In this document: piece by piece, positions 35,025 through 44,258 of the stretch
How positions within the stretch are numbered: position 1 is the first letter of the stretch
Layout: every line of letters begins with the position of its first letter
NCBI GenBank assembly: GCA_016713865.1
Contig: JADJOG010000022.1
Location: forward strand, 5,579-69,578
DNA length: 64,000 nt
Reading direction: 5' to 3'
Source of the DNA: Flavobacteriales bacterium
GTDB lineage: Bacteria > Bacteroidota > Bacteroidia > Flavobacteriales_F > PHOS-HE28
Made by a program: the position numbers and the translations under genes
The notes under the pieces: model-generated
Seen by the model: only the letters and a program-made list of their open reading frames with translations
Databases searched by the model: none
Told to the model about the DNA's origin: nothing

Positions 35025-36519
35025 TCAGCGCCGTCGCAGTTTCCAGAGGCTCGATTGCCCCCCAGCAATGCTCGCCAAAAGTGGCCTAGCAGCATGCTTG
35101 ATGCTCGCGGCAGCAACCAAAGCGGCAGCACCGGCCTCGTAGGCATCGAGCCCTTCGAGCACTTCAGGCTTGAAGTGGTCGCGCACGAAATGGGTGTCGT
35201 ACTTCCCACTGGCAAAAGCCTTGTGGCCCATGACGTAGCGGCAGAAAGGCAAGGTGGTCTCCACCCCAGTGATGGCGTAGTCGTCGATGGCCCGCTCCAT
35301 GCGACTGATGGCTTCATCGCGCGTAGCCCCATGCGTGATCAGCTTGGCGATCATGGGGTCGTAATGGATGGGGATGTCCATGCCTTCCTCGAAGCCATCG
35401 TCAACGCGAACGCCCGGGCCTTGCGGCGGACGATAGGTGGTGAGCTTGCCGATATCGGGCAGGAAGTTGTTCATGGGATCCTCGGCATACACGCGCACCT
35501 CAATGGCGTGGCCGTTGATCTTCAGGTCTTCCTGCTTGAAGGGCAGCTTCTCCCCTTCCGCAACGCGGATCTGCAGCTTCACGAGGTCGAGTCCGGTGAT
35601 CATCTCCGTAACCGGATGCTCCACCTGCAGGCGCGTATTCATCTCCATGAAATAGAAGTCGCCGCCCTCGTCGAGCAGGAACTCCACGGTGCCTGCGCCC
35701 ACATAGTTCACGCTCTTCGCCACGGCCACGGCAGCCTCGCCCATGCGCTTGCGCATCTCGGGCGTGAGCACCGCGCTCGGCGCTTCTTCCACCACTTTCT
35801 GGTGACGCCGCTGCACGCTGCACTCGCGCTCGAATAGGTAGCAGGTGTTGCCGTGCGTGTCGGCCATCACTTGCACTTCGATGTGGCGCGGACCGGCCAC
35901 GTACTTCTCGATGAAGACGCTGCCATCGCCGAAGGCATTGGTGGCCCTCGCTGATGGCACGCTCCAAACCTTCCTTCAATTCCGATTCCTTCTCCACCAC
36001 GCGCATGCCCTTGCCACCGCCACCAGCCGCAGCTTTAATCAGGATGGGGAACTTGATGGTCTTGGCCACTGCGATGGCCTCATCCAATCCGCTCACGGCG
36101 CCTTCGGTACCGGGAACCAGCGGCACGCCGAATTGCTTCACCGCTTCCTTGGCTGCGAGCTTGTCGCCCATCACCTTCATGGCCTCGGGCGAAGGCCCAA
36201 CGAAGATGACGCCAGCCTTCTCCAACGCGCGGCAGAAGTCGCCGTTCTCGCTGAGGAAGCCATAGCCCGGATGCACGGCGTCCACCTTCAGATCCTTGCA
36301 GACCTTCACCAGCTTATCGATCACGAGGTAGCTCTCTTTGCTGGCAGCCGGGCCGATGCACACCGCCTCATCGGCGAAGCGCACGAAAGGCGCGCTGCGA
36401 TCGGCTTCGGAATACACCGCAACGGTGCTGATGCCCATCTCGCGGGCAGAGCGCATCACGCGCAGGGCGATCTCGCCGCGATTGGCGACGAGGAGCTTCT
36501 GGATCTTCTTGTTGGCCAT
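35025..36519 (-). CDS. accC: Acetyl-CoA (or acyl-CoA) carboxylase biotin carboxylase subunit, frameshifted
   Basis: ATP-dependent carboxylation of biotin for malonyl-CoA or propionyl-CoA carboxylation. Frame one gives KLLVANRGEIALRVMRSARE, GFLSENGDF and the Gly-rich ATP loop IKAAAGGGGKGMRVV; frame two continues with NAFGDGSVFIEKYVAGPRHI, FMEMNTRLQVEHPVTEMITG (catalytic) and the rest. The shift is at a GGG run (35945-35947 on the plus strand CCC): removing one G restores AISEATNAFGDGS. The total of about 498 codons is a normal length. No accB is adjacent, so it may belong to a propionyl-CoA-type enzyme. Confidence 0.92.
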
Positions 36520-36579
36520 GGACTATGAAGGGTGCGCGAAGATGCGAAGCGATGGCCCGAACTTTGGCTTCGGCCCGCC

Positions 36580-37455
36580 ATGCGACTACTCTCCACCCTG
36601 CTCCTCCTCATCCTCGCCAGCACTTTATCGGCCCAGCCGAAGGAGCGCACCTTCAAGACCGATAGCGGGAACGTGGTGGTGCGCTACTTCGCCAGCGGCC
36701 AGGTGAGCACCAAGGAATGGCGCGATAAGGACGAGCGCTGGGGCCGCAGCTGGGCCTACAAGAAGAATGGCGAAATGATCTTCGAGGGGCAGACCAGGCG
36801 CTTCGCAGGGCATTACTCCGTCTACTTCAGCTACCACCCGAATGGCGCGGTGAGCAAGGTGGAAACGAGCGATGCACCCGATGCAGGCATCCAGTGGCAC
36901 CGCAGTACCACCACGTTCGATGACCAAGGGAACAAGACCGGATTCAGTGAGCAAGGCCACGACAACTACGGCCTCATCCCGCGTCCCGACATGCGCATCA
37001 TCACGGAACCGCAACCACCGCCCACCCCACAGCCGCAACAGGAAGTCGTGGTTTGCCAGCGGATGTTCGTGAACGAGCTCTTCGTTGTGAACCCCACGAA
37101 CGCCGCCGCGCGCGTGGTGGCTACATCGAAAGAGCCATCACCCGCAATGCCCGGCGGCACATGGACCATGGCTCCCGGCGATACCATCCGCATCGGCACC
37201 TACAGCAAGGGTGAAGCGTGGCCCGATTGGAAAGGCCTGGTGGACCTGAACATCGTGCAAGTGGTGCTCGGCGATCGCAACAAGGCTGTGGCGCGCATCC
37301 GCACCGATGAAGCGAAAGTGAGCGCGGAGCACCGCAGACTCTTCGTGGTGATTGAGGGCTGGGCTACCATGAAAACCGCTCCTGGTGAAGAGCACTTGCC
37401 GGGCCTCGGTGTTCCCGAGCCGAAGAAGAAACGGCGCTGGCTATTCTTCCGCTAG
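36580..37455 (+). CDS. Secreted hypothetical protein with MORN-like segment
   Basis: A 291-residue exported protein (signal MRLLSTLLLLILASTLSAQ). The first half has MORN/YwqK-like units (WAYKKNGEMIFEGQTRR, YSVYFSYHPNGAVSKV); after a Pro-rich linker (EPQPPPTPQPQQE) the second half appears beta-rich with GGTWTMAPGDTIRIGTYSKG. I recognise no named domain there. The start at 36580 is chosen for the signal peptide. Its end overlaps the convergent hydrolase by 4 bases. Confidence 0.7.
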   Translation: MRLLSTLLLLILASTLSAQPKERTFKTDSGNVVVRYFASGQVSTKEWRDKDERWGRSWAYKKNGEMIFEGQTRRFAGHYSVYFSYHPNGAVSKVETSDAPDAGIQWHRSTTTFDDQGNKTGFSEQGHDNYGLIPRPDMRIITEPQPPPTPQPQQEVVVCQRMFVNELFVVNPTNAAARVVATSKEPSPAMPGGTWTMAPGDTIRIGTYSKGEAWPDWKGLVDLNIVQVVLGDRNKAVARIRTDEAKVSAEHRRLFVVIEGWATMKTAPGEEHLPGLGVPEPKKKRRWLFFR

Positions 37456-38133
37456 CCAGCGTGCTGCCAGAACGCTTGAAGATGCGGAAGCAGCTCATCC
37501 AAGTCCACGCGGTCGAAAGGATGCGGTGCATCCGGCAGAACGAAAACCTCTGAGCATCTCACGCGCAAGGCGAATTGCTGCGTATCGGCCAGGACGGCTG
37601 TTGTATCCTTCTCCCCTACACAGAGCAAGGTTGGGCATTGGATGCGCGCGCACACCTCATGCGTGAGCAGCGGCGACGCGGCCAATTCGCTCATGCTTCG
37701 TGCAATGGCTTGAACGACTTCCTTCCAACGCTCGGCACCGTGAGCATCGGCCAATGCCTGAGCGAAGGTGGGGACCTTCTGCTGCATGGCATCCGGGTTC
37801 AGCATACGCATCTCCTTCTGCAAGCCTTCGTCGGTCCAGAGGAATTTAGGTGCCGAGCGTGACCACCGACCTCACACGATCCGGATGCTTGGCCGCAAAG
37901 AGCATGGCCGCATAACCGCCCATGCTGTAGCCGAAGAGGTGCGCATCGCTCCACCCCTGCTCTTCGAAAGCTCGGTCGATGTCGTTGATGAACTGCTCGA
38001 AGCGGATGCCCTCCGGAGGAATGGCACGAGCACCATGTCCGCTCAGGTCGATGGCCATGCCGCCAACGCGTTGCTGAAGGGTTTGCAGTTGCGCCGCTGA
38101 GCCTAGCGCGCCATGGAGAAGAAGTAGACTCAT
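37452..38133 (-). CDS. Alpha/beta hydrolase, frameshifted
   Basis: A hydrolase of about 227 codons. The oxyanion segment is LLLLHGALGSAAQ, the nucleophile elbow is LFGYSMGGYAAML (Ser in GYSMGG), the acid Asp is in LLCVGEKDTTAVLA and the catalytic His in LPDAPHPFDRV. The frame changes near 37848: after SVVTLGT one extra base precedes KFLWTDEGLQKEMRML. Esterase, thioesterase or haloperoxidase-like activity cannot be distinguished. Confidence 0.8.
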
Positions 38134-38216
38134 GTTCGTGGTCGGCGAAGATGGGGCATCGCGAAAGGTCGCTTGGGTGCGAACTTGCACCGGAATCGCG
38201 ACACCGATTCCCCATC

Positions 38217-39170
38217 ATGCGCACCCGCCTTACCGACATGCTCAACCTGGAGCACCCGCTGATCATGGCACCGATGTTCCTCGTGTCCAACACCGCCATG
38301 GTGATCGAGGGCATGCGCTGCGGCGTGGCCGGCTGCATCCCTGCCTTGAACTACCGCACGCTGGAGGAACTGCGGTCGGCTTGTCGCGAACTGAAGGCTG
38401 CCAAGGCGGAATGCAGCAAGGGCGCTTACGGCTTCAACTTGATCGTGAACAAGAGCAACCCCAAGGCCGCGCGCCAACTGGAGGTGCTATGCGAAGAGGG
38501 CTGCGACTTCATCATCACTTCGCTGGGCAGTCCGGAGACAACGATCAACGCTGCGCACAAGGTGGGCATCAAGGTCTTCTGCGATGTCACGGACCTGAAG
38601 TTCGCGCAGAAAGTGGAAGCGCTCGGAGCCGATGCGGTGATCGCCGTGAACAACGAAGCGGGCGGGCACCGGGGCAACATCTCACCGAAGGATCTCATCG
38701 ATCTGTTGAAAGCGAATTGCACCATTCCGGTGATCTCGGCCGGCGGTGTGGGCAACAAGACCGAGATGGAGCAGATGCTGGCCTATGGTGCAGAGGGCGT
38801 TTCCGTGGGCAGCCCTTTCATCGCGTCAGTGGAAGCACCGATCACGAACGACTACAAGCAAGCCTGCGTGGACTATGATGCCAAGGACATCGTGATGACC
38901 GAGCGCATCAGCGGCACGCCCTGCACGGTGATCAACACGCCCTACGTGCGGAAGATCGGCACGCGCTCGCCTTGGCTGGAGCGCACGCTGAACAAGAACC
39001 GCAAACTGAAGAAGTGGGTGAAGATGCTGCGCTTCTATATCGGCATGAAGGCCACGGAGAAGGCGGCGCAGCAGGCCACGTATAAGACCGTGTGGGTGGC
39101 GGGGCCGAGCATCCAGCACACCAAAGCGGTGGAGCCGGTAAGGGAGATTGTGAGGAGGTTGGTGGGGTGA
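38217..39170 (+). CDS. Nitronate monooxygenase-like FMN protein
   Basis: A 317-residue TIM-barrel flavoprotein of the nitronate monooxygenase/enoyl-ACP reductase FabK group. Visible are HPLIMAPMFLVSNTAMV, the conserved VNNEAGGHRG phosphate-binding and active-site His segment, VISAGGVGNKTEMEQML and GAEGVSVGSPFIA. Such proteins oxidise nitronates or reduce enoyl chains; the annotation by homology is often loose. The start at 38217 is chosen from the family N-terminus. It converges on sucC with a terminator between. Confidence 0.85.
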   Translation: MRTRLTDMLNLEHPLIMAPMFLVSNTAMVIEGMRCGVAGCIPALNYRTLEELRSACRELKAAKAECSKGAYGFNLIVNKSNPKAARQLEVLCEEGCDFIITSLGSPETTINAAHKVGIKVFCDVTDLKFAQKVEALGADAVIAVNNEAGGHRGNISPKDLIDLLKANCTIPVISAGGVGNKTEMEQMLAYGAEGVSVGSPFIASVEAPITNDYKQACVDYDAKDIVMTERISGTPCTVINTPYVRKIGTRSPWLERTLNKNRKLKKWVKMLRFYIGMKATEKAAQQATYKTVWVAGPSIQHTKAVEPVREIVRRLVG

Positions 39171-39207
39171 ACTTGCCACAGTTGCAAATTCAAACTTGAA
39201 AGGACAC

Positions 39208-39248
39208 AAATGGACCCGGATGGACCCGGCGTCCAACCGGGTCTATTT
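39208..39248. repeat. Intergenic GGACCCGG direct and inverted repeat
   Basis: ATGGACCCGG occurs twice in tandem, and CAAATGGACCCGG pairs with CCGGGTCTATTTG with one mismatch. This resembles the dispersed intergenic palindromes seen in other bacterial genomes; there is no coding potential in the 103 bases before the terminator. Confidence 0.5.
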
Positions 39249-39273
39249 GCGTCAATCTGCTGGATGAAATGAC

Positions 39274-39301
39274 GAACGCCCGAGGCAAGCCCCGGGCGTT
39301 C
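39274..39301. terminator. Hairpin terminator between convergent genes
   Basis: GAACGCCCG pairs with CGGGCGTTC around a 10-base loop, between the nitronate monooxygenase-like gene and sucC. Confidence 0.65.
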
Positions 39302-39321
39302 CATGTTTCTGTTCGGACACC

Positions 39322-40512
39322 CTACGCCAGCACCTCCTTAACCCTATCCGCAGCCTCTTGCAGCGCCACCGCGCTCAGCACCTTCAATCCGCTCTTATCA
39401 ATCAGCTCCTTGGCCTCGATGGCGTTGGTGCCTTGCAGGCGCACGATGATCGGCACCTTGATGTCGCCGATGTTCTTGTAGGCGTCAACGATGCCTTGGG
39501 CAACGCGATCGCAGCGCACAATGCCGCCGAAGATGTTCACGAGGATCGCTTTCACGCGCTCGTCCTTCAGGATGATGCGGAAAGCCCTCTCCACGCGCGC
39601 TGCATCGGCCGTGCCGCCCACATCGAGGAAGTTGGCCGGCTCACCGCCGCTGAGCTTGATGATGTCCATGGTGGCCATGGCGAGGCCCGCGCCGTTCACC
39701 ATGCAGCCCACGTTGCCATCGAGGCGCACGTAGTTGAGGCCCGCTTCACCGGCTTCCACTTCGATGGGATCCTCTTCGGTCTTGTCGCGCATCTCCACAT
39801 AATCGGGATGGCGGAAGAGCGCATTGCCATCGAGGCGCACCTTGGCGTCAACCGCCGCAATCTTGTCGTCGCTGGTCTTCAGCACCGGATTGATCTCGAA
39901 CATGGCGGCATCACTGCTCTCATAGGCCTTGTAAAGCGCAGCGACGAACTTCACCATCTCCTTCTTCGCGTTGCCGGTGCAGCCCAGGTTCACCGCGATC
40001 TTGTTGCACTGGAAAGGACGCAGGCCCACGCGCGGGTCAACCACCTCCTTGAAGATCTTCTCGGGCGTGTGCTCGGCCACCTCTTCGATGTCCATGCCGC
40101 CCTCCGTGCTGTACATGATGATGTTCTTGCCGCTGGCGCGATCGAGCAGCACGCTCATGTAGTACTCCTTCGTCTCGCTGGCGCCGGGGTAGTACATGTC
40201 CTCTGCGATCAGGACCTTATGCACCTTCTTGCCCGTGGGCGGTGTTTGCGGCGTGATCAGCTGCATGCCGATGATCGCTTCGGCCCGCTCGCGCACCTCA
40301 TCGATGCTCTTGGCCAGTTTCACGCCACCGCCCTTGCCGCGGCCACCCGCGTGGATCTGCGCCTTCACCACCCACCACTTGGTGCCGGTCTCCTGGCTCA
40401 ATCGCTTGGCCTGATCAACAGCCTCGTCGGCGTTGTAGGCAACAAGCCCACGTTGAATACGGACGCCATGCTGGGCGAGGATGCTCTTGCCTTGGTACTC
40501 GTGGAGGTTCAT
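39322..40512 (-). CDS. sucC: Succinate-CoA ligase (ADP-forming) beta subunit
   Basis: TCA-cycle enzyme; the beta subunit binds nucleotide and succinate. The 396 residues start MNLHEYQGKSILAQHGV, have the ATP-grasp segment KAQIHAGGRGKGGGVKLAK, MFEINPVLKTSDDKI and DGNVGCMVNGAGLAMATMD, and end after NIFGGIVRCDRVA and RLQGTNAIEAKELIDKSGL. The start at 40512 is the family start; a TACTTTCG box lies 22 bases upstream. sucD is not adjacent. Confidence 0.96.
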   Translation of the reverse strand: MNLHEYQGKSILAQHGVRIQRGLVAYNADEAVDQAKRLSQETGTKWWVVKAQIHAGGRGKGGGVKLAKSIDEVRERAEAIIGMQLITPQTPPTGKKVHKVLIAEDMYYPGASETKEYYMSVLLDRASGKNIIMYSTEGGMDIEEVAEHTPEKIFKEVVDPRVGLRPFQCNKIAVNLGCTGNAKKEMVKFVAALYKAYESSDAAMFEINPVLKTSDDKIAAVDAKVRLDGNALFRHPDYVEMRDKTEEDPIEVEAGEAGLNYVRLDGNVGCMVNGAGLAMATMDIIKLSGGEPANFLDVGGTADAARVERAFRIILKDERVKAILVNIFGGIVRCDRVAQGIVDAYKNIGDIKVPIIVRLQGTNAIEAKELIDKSGLKVLSAVALQEAADRVKEVLA

Positions 40513-40534
40513 TCTAGTCGTTTCTGATGCGCGG

Positions 40535-40542
40535 CGAAAGTA
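40535..40542 (-). promoter_or_regulatory. TAnnTTCG promoter box for sucC
   Basis: TACTTTCG on the minus strand, 22 bases before the sucC ATG (40512). Confidence 0.45.
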
Positions 40543-40583
40543 GCCCTCGGCCCGATTCACGCGTGGTCGCTTCCTTTACGCCC

Positions 40584-41231
40584 ATGATCGAGGCCACTGG
40601 GATTAGAAAGCGATATAGCGCTTTGGAGGTGCTGAAAGGCGTTGACTTGAAGGTGGCCACAGGCGAAGTCGTAAGCATCGTTGGAGCGAGCGGAGCTGGA
40701 AAGACCACGCTCTTGCAGATCCTCGGCACCTTGGAGCGCGCCGACGAAGGCACCTTGCGCATCAACGGCGAAGAGGTGACGAAGCTGGGATCGAACGCGC
40801 TCTCGGCGTTCCGCAATGCGCATATCGGCTTCGTGTTCCAGTTCCATCACTTGCTGCCGGAGTTCACGGCGCTGGAGAACGTGATGATGCCCGGATTGAT
40901 CGCCGGCAAGAGCAAGGGCGAATGCGCGCCGCGCGCCGAAGAACTGCTCTCACGCTTGAACGTGCTGCCGCGCAAGGACCACAAGCCCACACAACTCAGC
41001 GGCGGCGAGCAGCAGCGCGTGGCCGTGGCGCGCGCGCTCTTCAACAGCCCAAGCGTGGTGCTGGCCGATGAGCCCAGCGGCAACCTGGATAGTGCCCACG
41101 CCCGCGAACTGCACCAACTCTTCTTCGACCTGCGCAAGGAGATGGGCCAGACCTTCGTGATCGTGACGCACAACGAAGAGCTGGCGAACATGGCGGATCG
41201 GAAGCTGGTGATGAAGGATGGGGTGATCTGA
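40584..41231 (+). CDS. ABC transporter ATP-binding protein (LolD/MacB type)
   Basis: A 215-residue ATPase. Walker A is VGASGAGKTTLLQ, the signature is LSGGEQQRVAVARAL, Walker B is VVLADEPSGNLD and the switch is FVIVTHNEEL. The FQFHHLLPEFTALENVMMP segment is characteristic of the LolD group, which releases lipoproteins to the outer membrane; MacB and FtsE relatives are close. Its membrane partner is not in this window. The start at 40584 avoids overlap with sucC's promoter region. Confidence 0.88.
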   Translation: MIEATGIRKRYSALEVLKGVDLKVATGEVVSIVGASGAGKTTLLQILGTLERADEGTLRINGEEVTKLGSNALSAFRNAHIGFVFQFHHLLPEFTALENVMMPGLIAGKSKGECAPRAEELLSRLNVLPRKDHKPTQLSGGEQQRVAVARALFNSPSVVLADEPSGNLDSAHARELHQLFFDLRKEMGQTFVIVTHNEELANMADRKLVMKDGVI

Positions 41232-41243
41232 GCCCGGTTCCTT

Positions 41244-41251
41244 TACTTTCG
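41244..41251 (+). promoter_or_regulatory. TAnnTTCG promoter box for the DUF4412 gene
   Basis: TACTTTCG, 18 bases before the ATG at 41270. Confidence 0.45.
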
Positions 41252-41269
41252 GTGCTCATCCTCCAAGCT

Positions 41270-42055
41270 ATGCGCACCACTGCTTCCATCCTCGTGAGTC
41301 TCCTCTTCTTCTCGGCTTCGGCGCAGATCGATATCAATAAGATCATGCAAGGCCGTACCAGCCAGCAAGGCGGTGGCCAGCAAGGCACCGGCTCGCCCGG
41401 CACCACCATGCAGGACGACACTTCGCCTTTCGTGCCCAATACCTTCATCGGCAGCTACCGCATGGAGATGCACTTCTACAAAGGCGATGCGGAGCAGAAG
41501 AACAGCCCAACCAACATGCACTTCTGGAGCACCGAGGTCATGACCCTTATGCGCAACTCCGCGGCAGAGCGCGATGGCCAGGAGATGAGGATCCTGACCG
41601 ATCTGAAGGGCAAGTGGACCTACACGCTGATGGTGGACAAGAAGGGCAAGAAGACCGCGATGAAGAGCCGCAAGAAGAGGGTAACGATGGACGCGAAAGA
41701 GGGCGCCAAGCCCTCTGTGGTAACCGTGACCAAAGAGACTAAGGTGATTGACGGCCGTACATGCACCAAAGTGATCGCCGTGCGCGAGGATGGCACCTGG
41801 ACCGGATGGGTGGCGCAGGATGTCCCATCGCCCTTCCCGGACATGGCCCGCAACGCCATGGCTGGCGGCAGCGATGACTACCTGGGCACCTCGCAGGAAG
41901 TGACCGGCATGCCGCTCGAATTCGAATGGGTGGAAGCCGATGGCAGCGACCGCATGGTGTGCTACATCCGCGACCTGGTGACCGGCAAGGTGGATGCGTC
42001 GGCATTCAGCCTGGACGGCTACGAGGTGATGGAGATTCCGAGCTTCGGGCGTTAG
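41270..42055 (+). CDS. Secreted DUF4412-like protein
   Basis: A 261-residue exported protein (signal MRTTASILVSLLFFSASAQ). A Gln/Gly-rich stretch (residues about 27-50) is followed by a DUF4412-like beta domain: YRMEMHFYKGDAEQ, TYTLMVDKKGKKT, ETKVIDGRTCTKVIAVREDG and DGYEVMEIPSFGR. The function is unknown; such proteins are typical of Bacteroidota envelopes. Its stop is immediately followed by the next ATG. Confidence 0.75.
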   Translation: MRTTASILVSLLFFSASAQIDINKIMQGRTSQQGGGQQGTGSPGTTMQDDTSPFVPNTFIGSYRMEMHFYKGDAEQKNSPTNMHFWSTEVMTLMRNSAAERDGQEMRILTDLKGKWTYTLMVDKKGKKTAMKSRKKRVTMDAKEGAKPSVVTVTKETKVIDGRTCTKVIAVREDGTWTGWVAQDVPSPFPDMARNAMAGGSDDYLGTSQEVTGMPLEFEWVEADGSDRMVCYIRDLVTGKVDASAFSLDGYEVMEIPSFGR

Positions 42056-42673
42056 ATGGCAAAGCAAGCTCGATGGGCTCGAGCAGGTCGAGGTGGCAAG
42101 CCGCGCAGAATGGCGCGCCTGGCTGCAGAAGAACCACAACGCACCGAAGGCATCTGGCTCATCACCTACAAGAAGCACGTTGCTGACAAGTACCTGAGCT
42201 TCGAGGACAAGGTGCAGGAGGCGCTCTGCTTCGGCTGGATCGACAGCGTGCCGCGAAAGCTGGACGCCGACCGCACCATGCACTACCTGTGCCCGCGCAA
42301 ACCGAAGAGCGTGTGGAGCGCGATCAACAAGGCGCACGTGGAGAAGCTGATCGCCAGCAACCTGATGACACCAGCAGGCATGAAGAAGATCGAACAAGCC
42401 AAAAAGGACGGATCATGGAACGCGATCGATCACGTGGAGGCGATGTCGATGCCCGACGATCTCGCGAAAGCGCTGGTGAAGAACAAGACAGCGAAGAAGC
42501 ACTTCGATGCCTTCCCACCTGGCGCCAAGAAGATCATACTCCACTGGGTGACGAGCGCGAAGGCGAGCGAAACCAGGAAGAAGCGGATCGCGACGACAGT
42601 TGAACTGGCTGCTAAGAACATCCGGGCGAACGGGCAGACGGTGAAGGACCATGCGCGCACGAGTCACCGCTGA
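42056..42673 (+). CDS. YdeI/OmpD-associated family protein, frameshifted
   Basis: The C-terminal part is clear: GIWLITYKKHVADKYLSFED, ALCFGWIDSVPRKLDADR, PRKPKSVWSAINKAHVEKL and the DUF1905/OmdA-like tail FDAFPPGAKKIILHWVTSAK. The N-terminal family segment SRAEWRAWLQKNHNAPK lies in another frame from about 42096 to 42150, so one G is missing at 42149-42151. The first 30 codons as read from 42056 are therefore wrong and the true start is uncertain. The function is poorly known; relatives are linked to bacteriocin or peptide resistance. Confidence 0.8.
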   Translation: MAKQARWARAGRGGKPRRMARLAAEEPQRTEGIWLITYKKHVADKYLSFEDKVQEALCFGWIDSVPRKLDADRTMHYLCPRKPKSVWSAINKAHVEKLIASNLMTPAGMKKIEQAKKDGSWNAIDHVEAMSMPDDLAKALVKNKTAKKHFDAFPPGAKKIILHWVTSAKASETRKKRIATTVELAAKNIRANGQTVKDHARTSHR

Positions 42674-43466
42674 CTCGGCGAAGCCGGGTGATTTAATAGC
42701 ACTTCTCGACGAAGCCTACGAGCGCTACGCGCGTCCGGAGTTCATCGAGCATGATCCCATCCGGATCCCGCGCATGTTCGCCGCGCGCAAGGACGCGGAG
42801 ACCATAGGCTTCCTCACCGCCACCATCAGCTGGGGTCAGCGCAAGACCATCATCAGCAATGCGCAGAAGCTCGTGCGCTTGATGGACGAGCGACCGTACG
42901 ACTTCGTCATGAACGCGGATGCGACCGACCTGAAGCACGTGGGCGGCTTCGTGCATCGCACATTCAACGGCACGGACCTGAAGCACTTCATCATCGGCCT
43001 AAGGCATCTGTATGTGAAACATGGCGGCCTGGAAACCGCCTTCCTCGAGAACGATTCGGTCTGCGACATGGGCACCGCCATCGCGCGGTTCAAGCAGCGC
43101 TTCTTTGAGCCGAAGCATCAGCTGCGCACCCGCAAGCACGTCGCCGATCCCGCGAAGGGAAGCAATGCCAAGCGCATCAATATGTACCTGCGCTGGATGG
43201 TGCGGCCTAATGACCGCGGCGTGGATCTAGGACTTTGGAAGCGCATCACGCCTTCCGATCTCATGGTTCCGCTCGATGTGCATACCGGCCGCGTAGCGCG
43301 TGAGCTGGGCTTGCTCACGCGAAATCAGGACGATTGGAAAGCGGTGGAAGAACTGACTTCCGCTTTACGTGCCTTCGATGCCAGCGACCCCGTGAAGTAC
43401 GACATCGCACTGTTCGGCCTTGGCGTCGAGGGCGCGCGAAAAGTCCGGAAGGCCTCGCTCAGGTGA
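42651..43466 (+). CDS. TIGR02757 family protein
   Basis: A 271-residue protein of a Bacteroidota and spirochaete family (DUF2400) of unknown role. Recognised by ISWGQRKTIISNAQKLV, GGFVHRTFNGTDLKHFI, GSNAKRINMYLRWMVRP and LMVPLDVHTGRVARELGLL; the helical fold with RKxxNMxLRWMVR and DVHTxR suggests a helix-hairpin-helix-like nucleic acid protein, but this is inference. It overlaps the preceding gene by 23 bases and the convergent fabG by 8 bases. Confidence 0.88.
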   Translation: MRARVTADSAKPGDLIALLDEAYERYARPEFIEHDPIRIPRMFAARKDAETIGFLTATISWGQRKTIISNAQKLVRLMDERPYDFVMNADATDLKHVGGFVHRTFNGTDLKHFIIGLRHLYVKHGGLETAFLENDSVCDMGTAIARFKQRFFEPKHQLRTRKHVADPAKGSNAKRINMYLRWMVRPNDRGVDLGLWKRITPSDLMVPLDVHTGRVARELGLLTRNQDDWKAVEELTSALRAFDASDPVKYDIALFGLGVEGARKVRKASLR

Positions 43467-44209
43467 GCATGCCGCCGCACACATGCAGCGTTTGGCCGGT
43501 GATGTAGGAACTTAGGTCGCTGCCGAGGAAAACGCAGGCATTGGCCACGTCGGTGGGTGTTCCGCCACGCTTCAAGGGGATGCCCTCGCGCCATTGCTCC
43601 ACCACTTTCTGGTCGAGCGCGCCGGTCATCTCTGTCTCGATGAAACCAGGAGCGATGGCATTGCTGCGGATGTTGCGGCTGCCCAGTTCCAGCGCGACGC
43701 TCTTCGTGAAGCCGATGATGCCCGCCTTGCTCGCTGCGTAGTTGGCCTGCCCGGCGTTGCCCTTCACCCCCTACCACGCTGCTCATGTTGACGATGCTGC
43801 CGTTGCGTTGCTTCAGCATGGTGCGCATTACGGCCTTGGTCATATTGAAGACGCTCTTCAGGTTGGTGGCGATAACCGCATCCCAATCGGCCTCGCTCAT
43901 GCGCATGAGCAATTGATCCTTGGTGATGCCCGCGTTGTTCACCAGCACGTCCAATCTGCCCCATGCGTTCACCACCTGATCAACGGCGGCTTGGGCGCTA
44001 TTGAAATCGCCAGCATCGCTCTGGATGGCCAGCACCTTGCGGCCGCTTTTCGCCGCCAATTCCTCGGCCACAGCATTCGCCTTGTCCGGGCTGCTCACGA
44101 AGGTGAACGCCACATCGGCGCCTTCCTCCAGGAACCGCTCAACGATGCCTCTTCCGATTCCGCGCGATCCTCCTGTGATCAACGCCGTCTTCCCTGCCAA
44201 CAATGCCAT
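43459..44209 (-). CDS. fabG: 3-oxoacyl-[ACP] reductase, frameshifted
   Basis: NADPH-dependent reductase of fatty-acid synthesis, about 250 codons. The first frame has LITGGSRGIGRGIVERFL, LDVLVNNAGITKDQLLMRM and SIVNMSSVVG; the second has NAGQANYAASKAGIIGFTKS (catalytic Tyr and Lys), NAIAPGFIETEMT and ITGQTLHVCGGM. The break is at a run of five C (43767-43771, plus strand); with four, SSVVGVKGNAGQAN is restored. It follows argS by about 50 bases. Confidence 0.93.
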
Positions 44210-44258
44210 GATCATGCACCGCGTTTGTGTGCGGCTGCGGCCAAGGTATCAACCTCGA

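Noticed and set aside
39358..40527. Plus-strand open frame of 389 codons opposite sucC
   Set aside because: Shadow of sucC; no independent start signal or domain.
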